Shown here: piece after piece, positions 46,701-51,700 of the stretch
Layout: every line of letters starts with the position of its first letter
How positions within the stretch are numbered: position 1 is the first letter of the stretch
NCBI GenBank assembly: GCA_905234785.1
Contig: CAJOIP010000003.1
Location: forward strand, 1-64,000
Origin: an uncultured Eggerthellaceae bacterium
GTDB taxonomy: Bacteria > Actinomycetota > Coriobacteriia > Coriobacteriales > Eggerthellaceae
Length of the DNA: 64,000 nt
Reading direction: 5' to 3'
Translations under genes and position numbers: made by a program
The notes under the pieces: generated by a model
The model's input: the letters and a program-made list of their open reading frames with translations, nothing else
Told to the model about the DNA's origin: nothing
Database searches by the model: none

Positions 46701-48033
46701 GAGTGCGGCAAACATGCAGGCTTCCAGCATGAGGGCTGCTTCGCTTGCCGATGTTGCCGGCCAGGTGAACACGGTTCTTGCCGCGGCTTCGACGAGGGGT
46801 GCCGTCATGAAAGCGGCGGCGTCTTCCGACGAGGCGCTGTACACGACCAACACGACCGTACTGCCCGGTGTGAACGGATCGAACGTGTTCCCCGGCGCGA
46901 ACAAGGACGACGCGAACGATCCCGACGCAGACGATGTCATGTATGTGGCCCGCGTGACCGAGAACGCTCCGGCAACCATCGTGATGTACCCGAACGGAGA
47001 CGATGAACCGTCTGTGTCGTACACGCAGCCCATGGGCACGTACTTGGGCGAAACCGAAGGCGAATCGGGCTGGGGCGAGAACCTGGGCGGTTTGCCCACG
47101 CCTGATCCAAGCGAGGATAAGGTGTTTGAGGGCTGGAAGCTGGCGCCTGGCACGACCTATGAGGACGCCGACGGTGTCACGCATGTCGTTCCGGAAGAGG
47201 GAATGGTCATCGACCCCGATGACGACATCGCGAAGCGCATCGTTGTAACGCAGGAGCTTGTCGATAATCCGCCGACGCCCGTGTGGACCGAGGAAGAGCC
47301 CAACCCGCCGGCCGAGAAGGTCACGCTGTCCTTCGACGGCGGCAAGGGCACCGGCGCCACGGGCTCGGTCGACCCGATCACCGACGAGGCCGGCGCGACC
47401 GTGACCCTTCCCGCGAACGGCTTCACGCGCGAGGGCTACACCTTCGCCGGCTGGGGCACCGACGAGACCGGCAAGGGCGAGGGCGGCGTGCTCGCGGCCG
47501 GCTCGGACTACACCATGCCCGACGCGGACTCCACGCTGTACGCTCAGTGGAAGGCCAACGAGGCGCCGGCTGTGAAGTCGACCGTCACGTTCTCCGCTGG
47601 CAAGGATTCCAGCGTTAAGGGGTCGGTCGACCCGATCGAGGCCGAGGTGGGCGACACGATCAAGCTGCCCGCGAACGGCTTCACGCGCGAGGGCTACACC
47701 TTCATCGGCTGGGGCTCCGACGAGACCGGCAAGGGCACCGGCGATGTGTTCGCACCTGGTTCCGATTACGTCGTGACCAGCAGCGAGGTGGCCCTGTACC
47801 CGCAGTGGAAGGCCAACGAGAGCCAGGACGACCCGAACAAGGGCAAGACTGACAACAACTCGAGCTCTAATGATTCGACGGCGACGAAGCCGGGGTCCAA
47901 GTCCTCCAACTCGACGAGCTCGGTCAAGACGGGCGATATGCTCGGCATGACCGCAGGCGCTCTGGCGAGCGTGTCATTGCTTGCACTGGTTGTGCTCCTG
48001 TTCGTCAGGAAGCGTCGTCGCGCTGACGACTAA
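25774..48033 (+). CDS. Giant secreted Listeria-Bacteroides-repeat protein (7419 aa), membrane-anchored
   Basis: A single uninterrupted frame. ATG 25774 (MKEKSSRIKANL) is preferred over 25666 because it starts closer to the signal; GGGAAG lies upstream. An extended signal peptide has a hydrophobic core at about 54-67 (VLCLFMALLLAMM). A head region of about 400 residues follows, then about 67 Trp-centred units by my count, mostly of the Listeria-Bacteroides/InlB-B type (for example GYDFAGWYT ... LYAHW). A variant type has NGTW-DGT motifs. Four MucBP-like units (YYxQ ... YYD) start at about residues 2280, 3103, 3931 and 5640. The C-terminus has SSVKTGD, a hydrophobic helix and RKRRRADD, like a sortase tail without LPXTG. 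An adhesin or cell-surface stalk is inferred. Base composition is lower in GC in the first 4 kb. Confidence 0.9.
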   Translation: MKEKSSRIKANLSMARGSQPPQTPDQNVVFGSSAKPEGFVETWKKASHLWRWRAVLCLFMALLLAMMQPSGNALYRSWGAAGEDLANSLSAYAGDNGLAVGTASLRTGEGATTEGTPLTINSSSTAHFLPSWEYAFDLENYRIKTGSTTINSVEYAVFGALQSGREWAKPFTGNLTGEAHVVTATPTAANHQYGALSLLENTSSYQSADYTNGEAVEYTHTFGSGVNVPKTMFWYMGYKPYSWIAPNMKSLTTATPGVLEGSTDRVNVLAPFGDITYNGVMDMTKYATTVAYNSNATSSTLDKYFYGSWDAASDYSVQVFMPATKASNSPVSIATFSDLSWDSTVNIYDAYYATDAGKQGGWDAEREEVVGTYWYLLTKTNLSWLVYTVSNSELGSQTGTVFTGNTPTLGEIANPHSLTDAQYDPAYWNNKYGGTSGATSSTLGLYPGLSISYYANGGTVTNEAATRTIQPLSMNGGMYDAGTSSTNWDLRAKTNIPSAWRTVKANPADVGISAVDAEGNQLTFLGWADSPTADAPTYTAGQSLTDANGDITDSVALYAVWGASYDVTVTPEYTDASDNTTTGTPITIKDVPQGTALSDITFDGSTYVYSTAGDASEMTAEGLGFALDGYTVSGWSGSGITGTVAELPNDVRVSGDMTLTLSFGATRTVSFWDGDTLLDTVQVAKGDKVARPEDPTKEGFTFVEWCADSQLTTAFSFDGAITANTNVYAKWDTKICVVTLDANPADGDSAAHPGHFGDSVLDTTQQRLVQYGGSLDLGSIIAPVRMGYRFIYWAVDGTQVPGGTLTNVTDDVTVSAEWEILEYDVTFDGNGGYVDSGQTQTQVVKEDVANITDTSYNLATSGVSPSRTGYDFAGWYTMPIGGDLVYDPNASPAMSTTIQVTDDTWLYAHWSEKSTEHPDSFELTLYATDSMGFFYEDPDEEGYDLFTKTITVNYGASVVDSFPGGESALESWLSEDENDDNTNYIDPSDDLDGYSLGWWTDDEGTETLVGLRSAITEDYGALYSIQGRKGASSGTYYYYVTFNSNNTAATAEQQLVSSDADLLVSTATVPAADSGKVFAGWYTANIGGIRVSTVKAVESDPDQTSGNPYEIDENTTLYAHWDDLSYTVRFMDGTSTLSTASVIANQTVSKPSDPSKVGYVFDGWYTTSALTTPVNFSAPITEDTMYFAKWTPASVTYTVRFYDGSTELSTYTTAVSEGGKVARPAIDPTKSGVVFDDWYTTAALTTKFDFDNTPINSNTNIYAGWNEKCTVTYKSQDGSTTITSVDVAKGTVLNTLANAPKRNGYSFVGWYTAAEGGDAVTAPVTISSNVTYFARYSADSYTITCNLDGGTLATANPANYTVESEPITLNEPSKDGYTFTGWSGTGLTGSANKNVTIATGSTGNRTYTAHYSKETYTITYDLGGGSLASGVTNPSSYDVESGAITLNNPTKANSQFAGWTGTGLTEATMTVVIPAGSSGDRAYTATWADNPDHTVTFNWNNGSTPATTPVTQNSGTFEAPASSSAPTLSGYRFVGWSSTQIDKDSATRTDYAGGAYTYTPVSYSTEMTDDQVFYAVWEPVVVVEATKASGSPSSANVTSTKYSVGAVTGKVANGNTFSATFTASPTDLSGNAQFYRWSDNVGAEQQTSASITVGPGNLASNASKDQYAATTFTATFQPVHTITFKLGTGAAWRDGTTGDKTLKKVDSDSLALSEFPLTDPLEGYSGTVQWGSLVATVTEDATYTATYNGLTPELTFKLADGVDSNEYRLSTSTATVAYDHAMTASEFPVLQKKKGTNWVTVTTANDARYTGALTWSPTLEVGTTIKADGVYTATPVEQTKTVKVTVVNGKFADNTTTHSYSNVAYGASTNAIANLVSDVNGIVANTGYDKNSKTWSGNVDPTASGTKVEPSEPGEVVYQLTLGSEKHTATFELSADSLYSDAQLSGALTVPNVEYNSTISATNGSYALPTLAKKSGTDAAYNQKYGSTPSVTWTIKGTSTTVADPLTYTMTADTTFVATPVLADVTITLVKGTGMAKWPDGTADNSKTFTVKYGDNLSTHIPDMSKALAATGYKQNSGTWDVDPTVVTNFAGANTTFTYSYSAAKADTLKIVNGTWDGVNDTKTVDNSASDSATITADFVNSIVTNVHPNNGYTPVGYWSTDPSGEAITGGATYTYTLYEACTVTLKVENGTWSDGTTADIVYTVPKSLALSQGYLSSSFSTKFSQPSVQANAGWSTTGDNAGWYLNSASSPVGTSLPAVTPVNANQVYTYKMAVGQAGYTINVYKQNVSGNTVSTDPTTGYTKDNALSTTATAMTGSNINWKNTFTMPTGFSYSTINAQPSSGDTVTLDGDASNNVWNVYLDRNQYKVTYDWGSTDIPAGMILPTDTNDYYFGATVPVQSVGSVPAGYTFSGWISSATSSTVSGTTTMSTAGLTLTGAWSRGTVPVKFDFGAGMSGDGRTIDGQTTAKTVNVKVGDTVTFPTAASTATSEFRRWTTNQSSAETDAVDSASFVVTSEWFGNHPSGITYYAWWTDKAVIRYLHDDENVATFEVPATAYVETAGTVPAPPTESHKTGYIFKGWTVPAGTKYLDGSTVQTLASDTVITSTNDLYGKIIGKAPQSSIDFVATYEGLDHTLTIAASTVGTDVTENTYTVPTGLKTGSDVKLPSRAQLKKTGYTLAGFNVVCTDDDSGAGYGESREINGTTYPHFLEPEATFEVLCTSTSDTQLSTPHSITATPIWTANTHTVTVRFVADEGTPTLPSTVTVDSNAHALTFTVPYGSTFSLSNTSSATEVTGYNFAGYEVTAGASSVSTETGTNGRGDTYSFIMGNENVTVTGTYKIKKYELRYSVPGTYAASSGSIALSPASPQTVSYGANVDTTLSGVTVSGYDGQKYTNAITWTKPAGLTTAGSADPETSGAVAGTKGYYTITGDLAERKYSITLTVENGTYNNQSAKQTLTLNVTYGTTISDALKAAGFDSTKLVPTETTAMAVWSPYDPTATANSGTQVTGNVDFTVTYTPSYTVKFVMVGGTWDGTSATTEYQVMQGQTLASAGKSIPTPDSAYRTTSTGYATTGSWDSLPADTLPIMANQTYTYTWDKANVGYTVEKYYQQISNLNSYLMDSSKTVSGSAPYLSTVSTASLGADAQAANAIYGDTPVDNVSSISSIEVSDTAASNRLILFYDLIDVSYSYTWTGDAPSTAALPSAGSVKYGNSFEVAAAPANDENKVFSGWKVESTPVADLNTADYTYSGGRLTLKRDVVLSGEWTTAERMVKYTIDPTVDSSSYGSPDNSTSNIENGAVAIWTSADETIPTSGTDVLVISSSMTPITKLVNDNALAPTAKRGVTSTAIDPAVTATVDGTVKTYVYSDKYAFSHWTYHVGDDTTEQGPIGDPSEVRVTGGDYTFTAHFKLKTSTITYSAGDKCNPLSGEEGKTVFTGVKFGEPIPWPVGDGNDGISATNTRNASVQSDLSESYTVDSPYWQSSPSGFWATVETSGLVNQAYEPTIAFTPVIKEKPYEVYFYLTPESTPLPESVTPNVANGTGGGDANGPTYSESVFKNLKGAYSTIATPTSTNAAFNGWKVGYIGGTVTAKPATVEEIATAYAAAKGTLSGDFTVSQAVSLSGADKAKSNKLLVFAAWTANPTNLAYHSLNPVTGDKTFTKTVGLSVGDNETVESNTTIATAASNNDVKTSFRSATGYTFLGWAATQEAARSYVPPSGEDPDTTLIAAGASYGPLGAIDTNALWGVWKPNTFTVKWLDAANNEIAESTVSVAYSATGYLNAPETSAVTSDASAVVQSWTSSTGDVFAGDVAGGTLTTKPQTDGAVVTMTPSIPGSVTLTYAAGDGTFTVGSGSEASTATTWPETKAKSLDGFTTASFDLDAAATSLNPTRAGYEFKGWSTDGTVANVITTSTGDYRISSNTVLRAAYAPVRVQYKVQRYYEQTKGARDYEPGTEADDQYTLWADTGIEIQGLTGGYDAETGGSQVTVSATSGVVANTYKGYSYNATQTGATTVTPAAGTVQEVALYYDIKDYTVTYSFSGLEDGDAAKYAPNPASVSVQSGQTYEFAAVPAAPTGYSSLKSAWQYTTKNGASATGDAAGQITVTGDTVVYLPLQIRTFTVTYAVDPAAPYNSAWKVDPGSATTEQVTAGHTPQNADTYQTQTSQTVGDWAPIGWYVSPYHEGDTPVNPAGYTVMGDVMFIAAYAQVQTVSYMQGNHPKTPFSSLFTKTIFDGTVLTTATYDVTKVALAYKATGQVADLSNLEAEDGYEFTGWRVENLSNGEIFNNVKPGDANWPFNGETASASYTLTAQWQESEQDITFLYGDHAAGGNEANAAFTTVSGRTNTQATIPAGPEAVANYAFDQWTRVSGNGLPTLKLETETSKFTVPTLDTVYEATYIPETSDIQITTDGNGTVSRDSIKVDKVENEDAVTGYDVKPTAKPGYHFAGWTKDNGNNEYVAYAGDANGTIAEDGTLTVKADGDGVLNNAKYKATFAKDTYAVTFVNAEGDASGPTGTYSVSYGTDPAATSLNVEHGSTIGNSITIADLEGAGGATFAGWSYTMGGAEVSLENAGLTTRDSYKTLTITGATELKAHWVYSAATLTLSKGTAEGVTGAASGWPEAAGKHIGETVNLGDVSNTLAREGYEQIGWSTTDGATTPDYDMDDDYTFTAASATMYPVWSRGTVEVVYHANYTQLSSTANPADDTTSVQVAYGATDATAAACSFSPISYQRADDNVVVPAEAVELKYWSTTPADPGEGAGTTYKEGGTLDATNLEGRLDLFAIWQDKTFEISFDGNGATSGGNPASVAVKYGKWAAIPANPYQKTDYTFAYWYVADPGEGLAKAGNSTGEATSYEFRATHDLTFQAHWNILPGLVNTITVQLFDQDGNLYFGGANGAKQTGLTINAQPLKDFNNPLVDPQHFEFKGWYTNKRLMTYASATIPFPLNSNVTVRNIFDADAGNMKDYASIWSDDDFTPTYQGGNGTPIVNLYSKVVQTGYSVVYDLNEPGGYSTGNAMPTDEFEIGTDEFGDRKELGRKVDSDYVKTISSNPYTASYPGYTFLGWVLSADAPANTYSTLDAAAASVSGTALGSNYSVASGTLDQNGTGAVTLHAVWKPEGYTVKFYNVYEGDGVLNPTDATAYDTVSQVSWVTPIGLSSSDKELTTDSLYPGSVDYAFVGWYVKKGTDEQAVTLGTDTLGSLYGTYGNGDKTLSVFAKWRRVGVKLIYSAGSDNTVNTNGLTEPGAAFAEELVLVSPTVSTSKTLAIPSGNDRFTKPGYTHTGWVDAESGGNAITKVTFPAGTVDNVTVYPLFAANTYSVRYVYASGDLNMADLTSAKTASGDSLSTVSGLGYASANGVFVDSNYASDPALPGYTFGGWYSDAELTSQVKAPNDSATDTSGVTVASLMTAQGVTDANNAQVNLYAKWIPNAYTVTYDLGGGTFDGASSIDATNVTDYQKAVDGLVPNPSGLMKEHYQNPKWHLTGTYSGRTYDAVVGTELTTYKQLVDAYHEATAAAGAREVWAVDDQKVVPITYEIESAYSQHAHLVGADIADTTTSSYTINVGEADGTLDGDGSTPAPAITAVGDPAYAVTGWYFDEVAEGNRLTNSASFTLATNGGNDLGTQGGTYYVPAKYVAGIHAGNVSTVAVFRYAGTDGVYHEDGSLGSHTATVTDSLTVDTTMAVADYLSQGEETGFTYDGKASDIVVSADAAANVLNIDYNRNQYNVNYEWAFEAPYAGGIIMKPAKPAATPVYYEADFSIPGAPEATVAGYTWDGWYDKDPTTNADAVKLSGSFTMPASERTLYGYWVRSSYQVEFEGVYESDTDALAGQNALGDPYKLTKRNEGAGNVEVTSGKSVADAVSGFAIYLRDVDTDAVDSDTAQIQIDYPGDSAYVTWMFEKDGTVYSTVDPVNETITQDTVFYAVSSPAQVVAYMKGEHGTFGTLNGTTRSVDIPANYDVADFLYDSAYTYTGEKTNETLSKAAGPLEADAANSDNFGKPVGEPGWKFTGWQWQYSDGDAIVTGSNVGVEDPLHDLTAKTGTALPATLNTSVMFTAQWAPSSSLLVFDLNDDETIAASWVTEGYDDPDGYRHDTNEEVALPAASDVNRPGYTLTGWLWTVEGSDYEYSGTFTMPGAYHDTKTVLKAKWTVDPITVSYASADNNKGTVTPTADPVLTTALPESTEGAGSVATPNGGYTFDGWFKGSVDEANRVSSADEPTFVPQPVDAAAGRYESAAYVASFKPVKLSVQFAVAEGQEEMGSIVDPDGAAPLAVDYKSSLASMGGISAQPNLGYETASGAYWSYSWTDVATGKVVSGITADPTDSSLLITGDATFVAHFVASQGDWTVEYEADGPGYNAAGEKIADVSSASVFAPVKRLFNEANLDAGNVPVATGYDFAGWYDGDTLVASDVKYSQLADGIDDVLVTLGARYTEKTGFSVVFDSNADESAVDAAPVNTAAQPNGNKLTGLTWTTTVNGAGLASSEATNVFTMLNPTWDGHTFLGWTTVADNADADVIDGLAYDDDMQAGLTYEQLATMAGVGDSPKTVTVYAKWLADDFSVVYRDSEGVPEAERHADEVVGDLAIGASVNHKAWDDNDKRAFAGWTYTDAAGNAKAVTSETTVADLVADGAVQDGASFVISATWNDKRSYKTVYVTYDPIFDEATGEIAGYAMNPEANENGTNEWIDDKESHPQLTRGEGVAAPGDQVLPYFLVNAAYGTNDEIPGYVFNATVAREITSSEGQIAWWDPYVMEDADVVFRIPVISEAKYKVKYDMNDNVGAYPGGEIAADQAYSDREVRTFTTPDNIPDAADVDEEYAPTRPGFTFAGWFNQPSDDDGEFVSDVVVEADHATRYGDLSVDENGTWSYPAEESDGYRYITLYAKWIENKHTVQYGVGDEEIAKGVTIKLASEDDDAYSTEARSETIGAASGDLFTADATGKLVRGGMANGAVAKVNDRGYTFDGWYVISGNGDANLRDVLSAANMQASSMRAASLADVAGQVNTVLAAASTRGAVMKAAASSDEALYTTNTTVLPGVNGSNVFPGANKDDANDPDADDVMYVARVTENAPATIVMYPNGDDEPSVSYTQPMGTYLGETEGESGWGENLGGLPTPDPSEDKVFEGWKLAPGTTYEDADGVTHVVPEEGMVIDPDDDIAKRIVVTQELVDNPPTPVWTEEEPNPPAEKVTLSFDGGKGTGATGSVDPITDEAGATVTLPANGFTREGYTFAGWGTDETGKGEGGVLAAGSDYTMPDADSTLYAQWKANEAPAVKSTVTFSAGKDSSVKGSVDPIEAEVGDTIKLPANGFTREGYTFIGWGSDETGKGTGDVFAPGSDYVVTSSEVALYPQWKANESQDDPNKGKTDNNSSSNDSTATKPGSKSSNSTSSVKTGDMLGMTAGALASVSLLALVVLLFVRKRRRADD
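47410..47703 (+). repeat. Recent duplication of the last two repeat units
   Basis: A 36-bp stretch starting CCCGCGAACGGCTTCACGCG is identical at 47410-47445 and 47668-47703. The flanks (GACGAGACCGGCAAGGGC) also match. The other units of the gene are far more diverged, so this pair is the youngest. Confidence 0.85.
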
Positions 48034-48050
48034 TGTGCCTGACATACAAA

Positions 48051-48087
48051 AAGGAGGGGCGGCAACATCGCGTTGCCGCCCCTCCTT
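48051..48087 (+). terminator. Strong hairpin after the first giant gene
   Basis: A 16-bp perfect stem (48051-48066 with 48072-48087, AAGGAGGGGCGGCAAC and its complement) has a 5-nt ATCGC loop. The T tail is short (TTGTAT), but the place and strength fit a terminator. Confidence 0.8.
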
Positions 48088-48702
48088 GTATCATGGATAA
48101 ACTACAGCTTGTATTGACAACTGCTTTCTCAAGCCATCCATCGAACCTCTCAAGATCCACTGATAGCCACCCTGAAACATACCGTCATAATCGTATCAGA
48201 AATACAAAACATGGCCTTACCACAGTAGTCGCCCTGTACGATTTGTTGCCGTAATGTGCTCGTTACCTTTCTGTTGCTTAAGTTGTGAATTCAAAAAAGC
48301 ACAATATATTGTATTGATGATATGTATAACACAAGATGATGTGTTAAATAGGTACCAATTTGCCATAATTCCTGATGAGAGGGCAAAACCGACAGTTGAT
48401 GTACAAAAACTAGCCCTAGAATCCCAGCTGGGTTAAAAGCCGTTGCGGCGCGTTTGCGGCTTCAAATCGATGCCAGGGTGGCCGATTTGGTACATGGGGT
48501 GAGCATGCAAAGCGCCTTTTTTCCACAGAGCGTGGAAATGCGCAGGTCAGATGCGAAAGTGGGTCATTTGGCCGATTGCCTTGGGTAGGGCGAGCGCATG
48601 AGGGAATCCGGCATAGATCGGGTCCTTTTTAGGATGGTCTATGCCCTGGACGAGAGATGAAATCCCCATGTCATGGCGAATCGTATCGCCAAAGGGGTGT
48701 AC
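48088..48702. other. AT-rich intergenic region and leader of the second giant gene
   Basis: 48100-48430 is unusually AT-rich and has no gene I can support. Within the leader, GGCATAGA (48610-48617) and TCTATGCC (48638-48645) form a hairpin with inner TCCT/AGGA pairing, 57 nt before the start codon. It might be an operator or an mRNA structure affecting translation. Confidence 0.5.
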
Positions 48703-51700
48703 ATGCATCGAATCGAACATCGGACTCAGACGGGCTGGCTGGCACTGTTCACGGTGCTCGTGGCCTTGGCTTTCGTCCTGACGCCGGGTGCTGCGTTTGC
48801 GGCGGCCGCGTCCGATGACGCAGCCGATCCGGCTGTTACCGCCGATGCCGATGCCGGCGCCTCCGCTGCCACCGAGAATGCGGCGGATGTTCCGGTGGCG
48901 GAAGCGACGATCGATGCGGTCGAAAATACAACCCCAGAATATGATACAACGATACAAAACGAATCGGCCGATAGCCCTGGCGATCCCGCTGCCAATTCCG
49001 GCGTGGGAAGCATCTCGGAATCTGATGCCGGAGGGCAATCAGGAGGCGATGCGCAAAAGGCGGGCGATAAGCCCGGTGGGGCCGAGAAAGCCTCGACAAT
49101 CAAAGTAAGGTTCAATGGAAACGGCGGCTCCGGAGCCGCCGTTGAACTTGTATACGATTGTATATCCGATACAATCGTGAATCTGCCGACTGCGGGCGAC
49201 ATCAGCCGCGACGGTTACGTGCTGGTCGGCTGGTCCACATCGGCGGGCTCTTCCCCCGATGCCGCCATGGCGCCGGGCGCTGCGTACACGGTGACGCAAG
49301 ACGCGGCTTCCGACGGCAGCATCACGCTGTACGCGGTGTGGGCAAAGGTGGCCACCGTATCGTACACGAAGTCGTCGATGAACGCCCAGAGCACAACTCT
49401 TCGCGCGGCTGCCGACGGCGACGACGGCCCCTACAGCACGATGCAGCGTTTCCCCAGCAACAAGAACGTGTACTGGACGTTCAGCGAATCCACATCGACG
49501 CTCACGATCAGCTACCTGAACGTCGAGGACCTGGCCATTTACGAAAGCGACTCGGCGCTTCCCTGGAAGACGAAGGTTGGCGCTGCCGACATCCTCCACG
49601 TGGTGGTGGCGCACAACGCTGCAGCGGCTAACCGCTATATCAAACCCTCGAGCATGCAGTCATGGTTCCAAGGATACACAAACCTTCAAAGCTTCGATGG
49701 AGCCGCATTGGATGTATCGGAGGTACAAAATTTTTCCAACCTCTTCGATGGATGTTCGAGTCTGTCCGAAGTGAACGTAGCCGGATGGGATACGTCGAAT
49801 GGCACGAACTATGCGAACCTGTTCAGGAACTGCTCGAGCCTGGAAACGCTCGACCTGAGCGATTGGACGATCAAGGGCAATAATAAAGCCAAGGCGTTCG
49901 AGGGCGCCACGAAATTGACGACGCTGACAGCGCCGAAGACCGTGAACCTGGTCAACACCGGCTTCGCAGAGCTGGCAAGCCGTGTCGACACGGCGGGCAT
50001 ATGGCGGGCGACCATCAATGGCAGTGCGTGGGAGGGCAACACCGCGAGCCTCATAAATCGTATACTAGATACAATGCCGAATACAACGTACACGTTCGAA
50101 TTCGATTCGTATTTCGGTTCCAACACCGACAAGAATGTCCGCTGGAAGTTCACGCCGAGCACCTCGACGCTCGAGATCTCCATTAAGAGTTCGTCGGACT
50201 CGAACACGGTGACCGAATCGGCGAGCGCCCTTCCGTGGTTGGCCTCGGTGGCGACGAACCTGATCAGGCACGTTGTGTTCACGGGCAATAACGGTGTGCT
50301 CGTGGCCCCGGCGACGATGGAATCGTGGTTTGCCGATTACGTCAATCTCGAATCGTTCGACGGCAGGGGAGCCGACGTATCGGGCGTTTCCAGCTTCAAT
50401 TCCATGCTATCGGGCGATAACAGCCTCATGGAAATCAACCTGTCCAATTGGACGATGAACGGAACGACGACGAATACGCTCGCGGGTTGCACGACGCTGT
50501 TCACGATGGTGCTGGGCAACGGGGTCGTGTTGAAGAACACGGGCCTATCAGATTTGAGCACGAGAACCGATCGCAAGGGCCGCTGGGAGGCTTCTGATGC
50601 GAATTCCTGGTTCGGCACATCGGCCAACATGGAGGCGCGTTTCGCCACGACATCGACAAACTACGGCACGCTGACATACTCGTGGGCCGTGGGCAAGCAA
50701 GGCGGCCGCTTCGCCAACGAATACGCATGGTGGACCTACGAGAAGAACCTCGTGACGAACAAGGGCATTCTGACGTTGGGCGTGGACGAAGCGTACACGG
50801 GCGGTTCCGGAACCATTAGCTATTTAGTTACCGAAGATGGCGAGCACGTGCCGTGGATCACTGCGGTCGACGCCGTCAGCATCAACCAAGTCGTCATCGA
50901 AAACGCTCTGGCTCCCGCTACGTTGAACGGCTGGTTCAAGGATTACGTGTATCTTGATACATTCGATGGCACGAACATGAACGTAACCCAGACGGCCGAC
51001 TACCGCAACATGTTCAACGGAGCCACGATGCTGGCAACGGTGAACCTGACCGGTTGGGATATGCGCACGCAGAGCAGCGGAAGCCAGCGCGCCGGCATGT
51101 TCACGGGCTGCGAGGCGCTGGCCACGCTCGTGTTGCCGACGAATGCCGTGCTGGCCGACACGGGGCTCGACGACACGCTGACCAAGCGCACGCCCAAGCA
51201 GGGCTCGTGGCAGATCGACGGCGATCCCGATGCGTGGTTCGGCACGAGCAGCGACTTGGCGGGCCGCTACCCCGTGGGAACGGCCGTCTCGGCCGAAAAC
51301 AACACGACGACGACCTATGCGTGGGTCCAGGGGTTGGCGTCGGGTCGCTTTGCCAATACTAATATATGGTGGAAGCTCGACCCGAACGACTTCCTGGGCG
51401 GCTTGCTGACCATCGGCGTGGACAAGACCGAAGCCGAAGGCGGCGACGTCACCGTCAGGAACATGACGGCGCTCACCACCCCGTGGATCCTTTCGCAGGG
51501 CATTGACGTGCGTTCTCGCGTGCACAGCGTGAAGATCACAGGCGGTGTGAGGCCCATCGACACCTCCACGAACAAATCGCTCGCCAACTTCTTCAAGGAC
51601 TACACGAATCTGAGCGAATTCGACGGCGAGGGCCTCGACGTCAGCGAAGTGACGTCGCTCGCCAGCTTCTTCGAGAACTGCACGGGCCTCAGCTCGGTCG

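Noticed and set aside
48254-48436. 60-codon plus-strand ORF in the AT-rich gap
   Set aside because: It has no ribosome binding site, no recognisable family and codon use unlike any neighbour.
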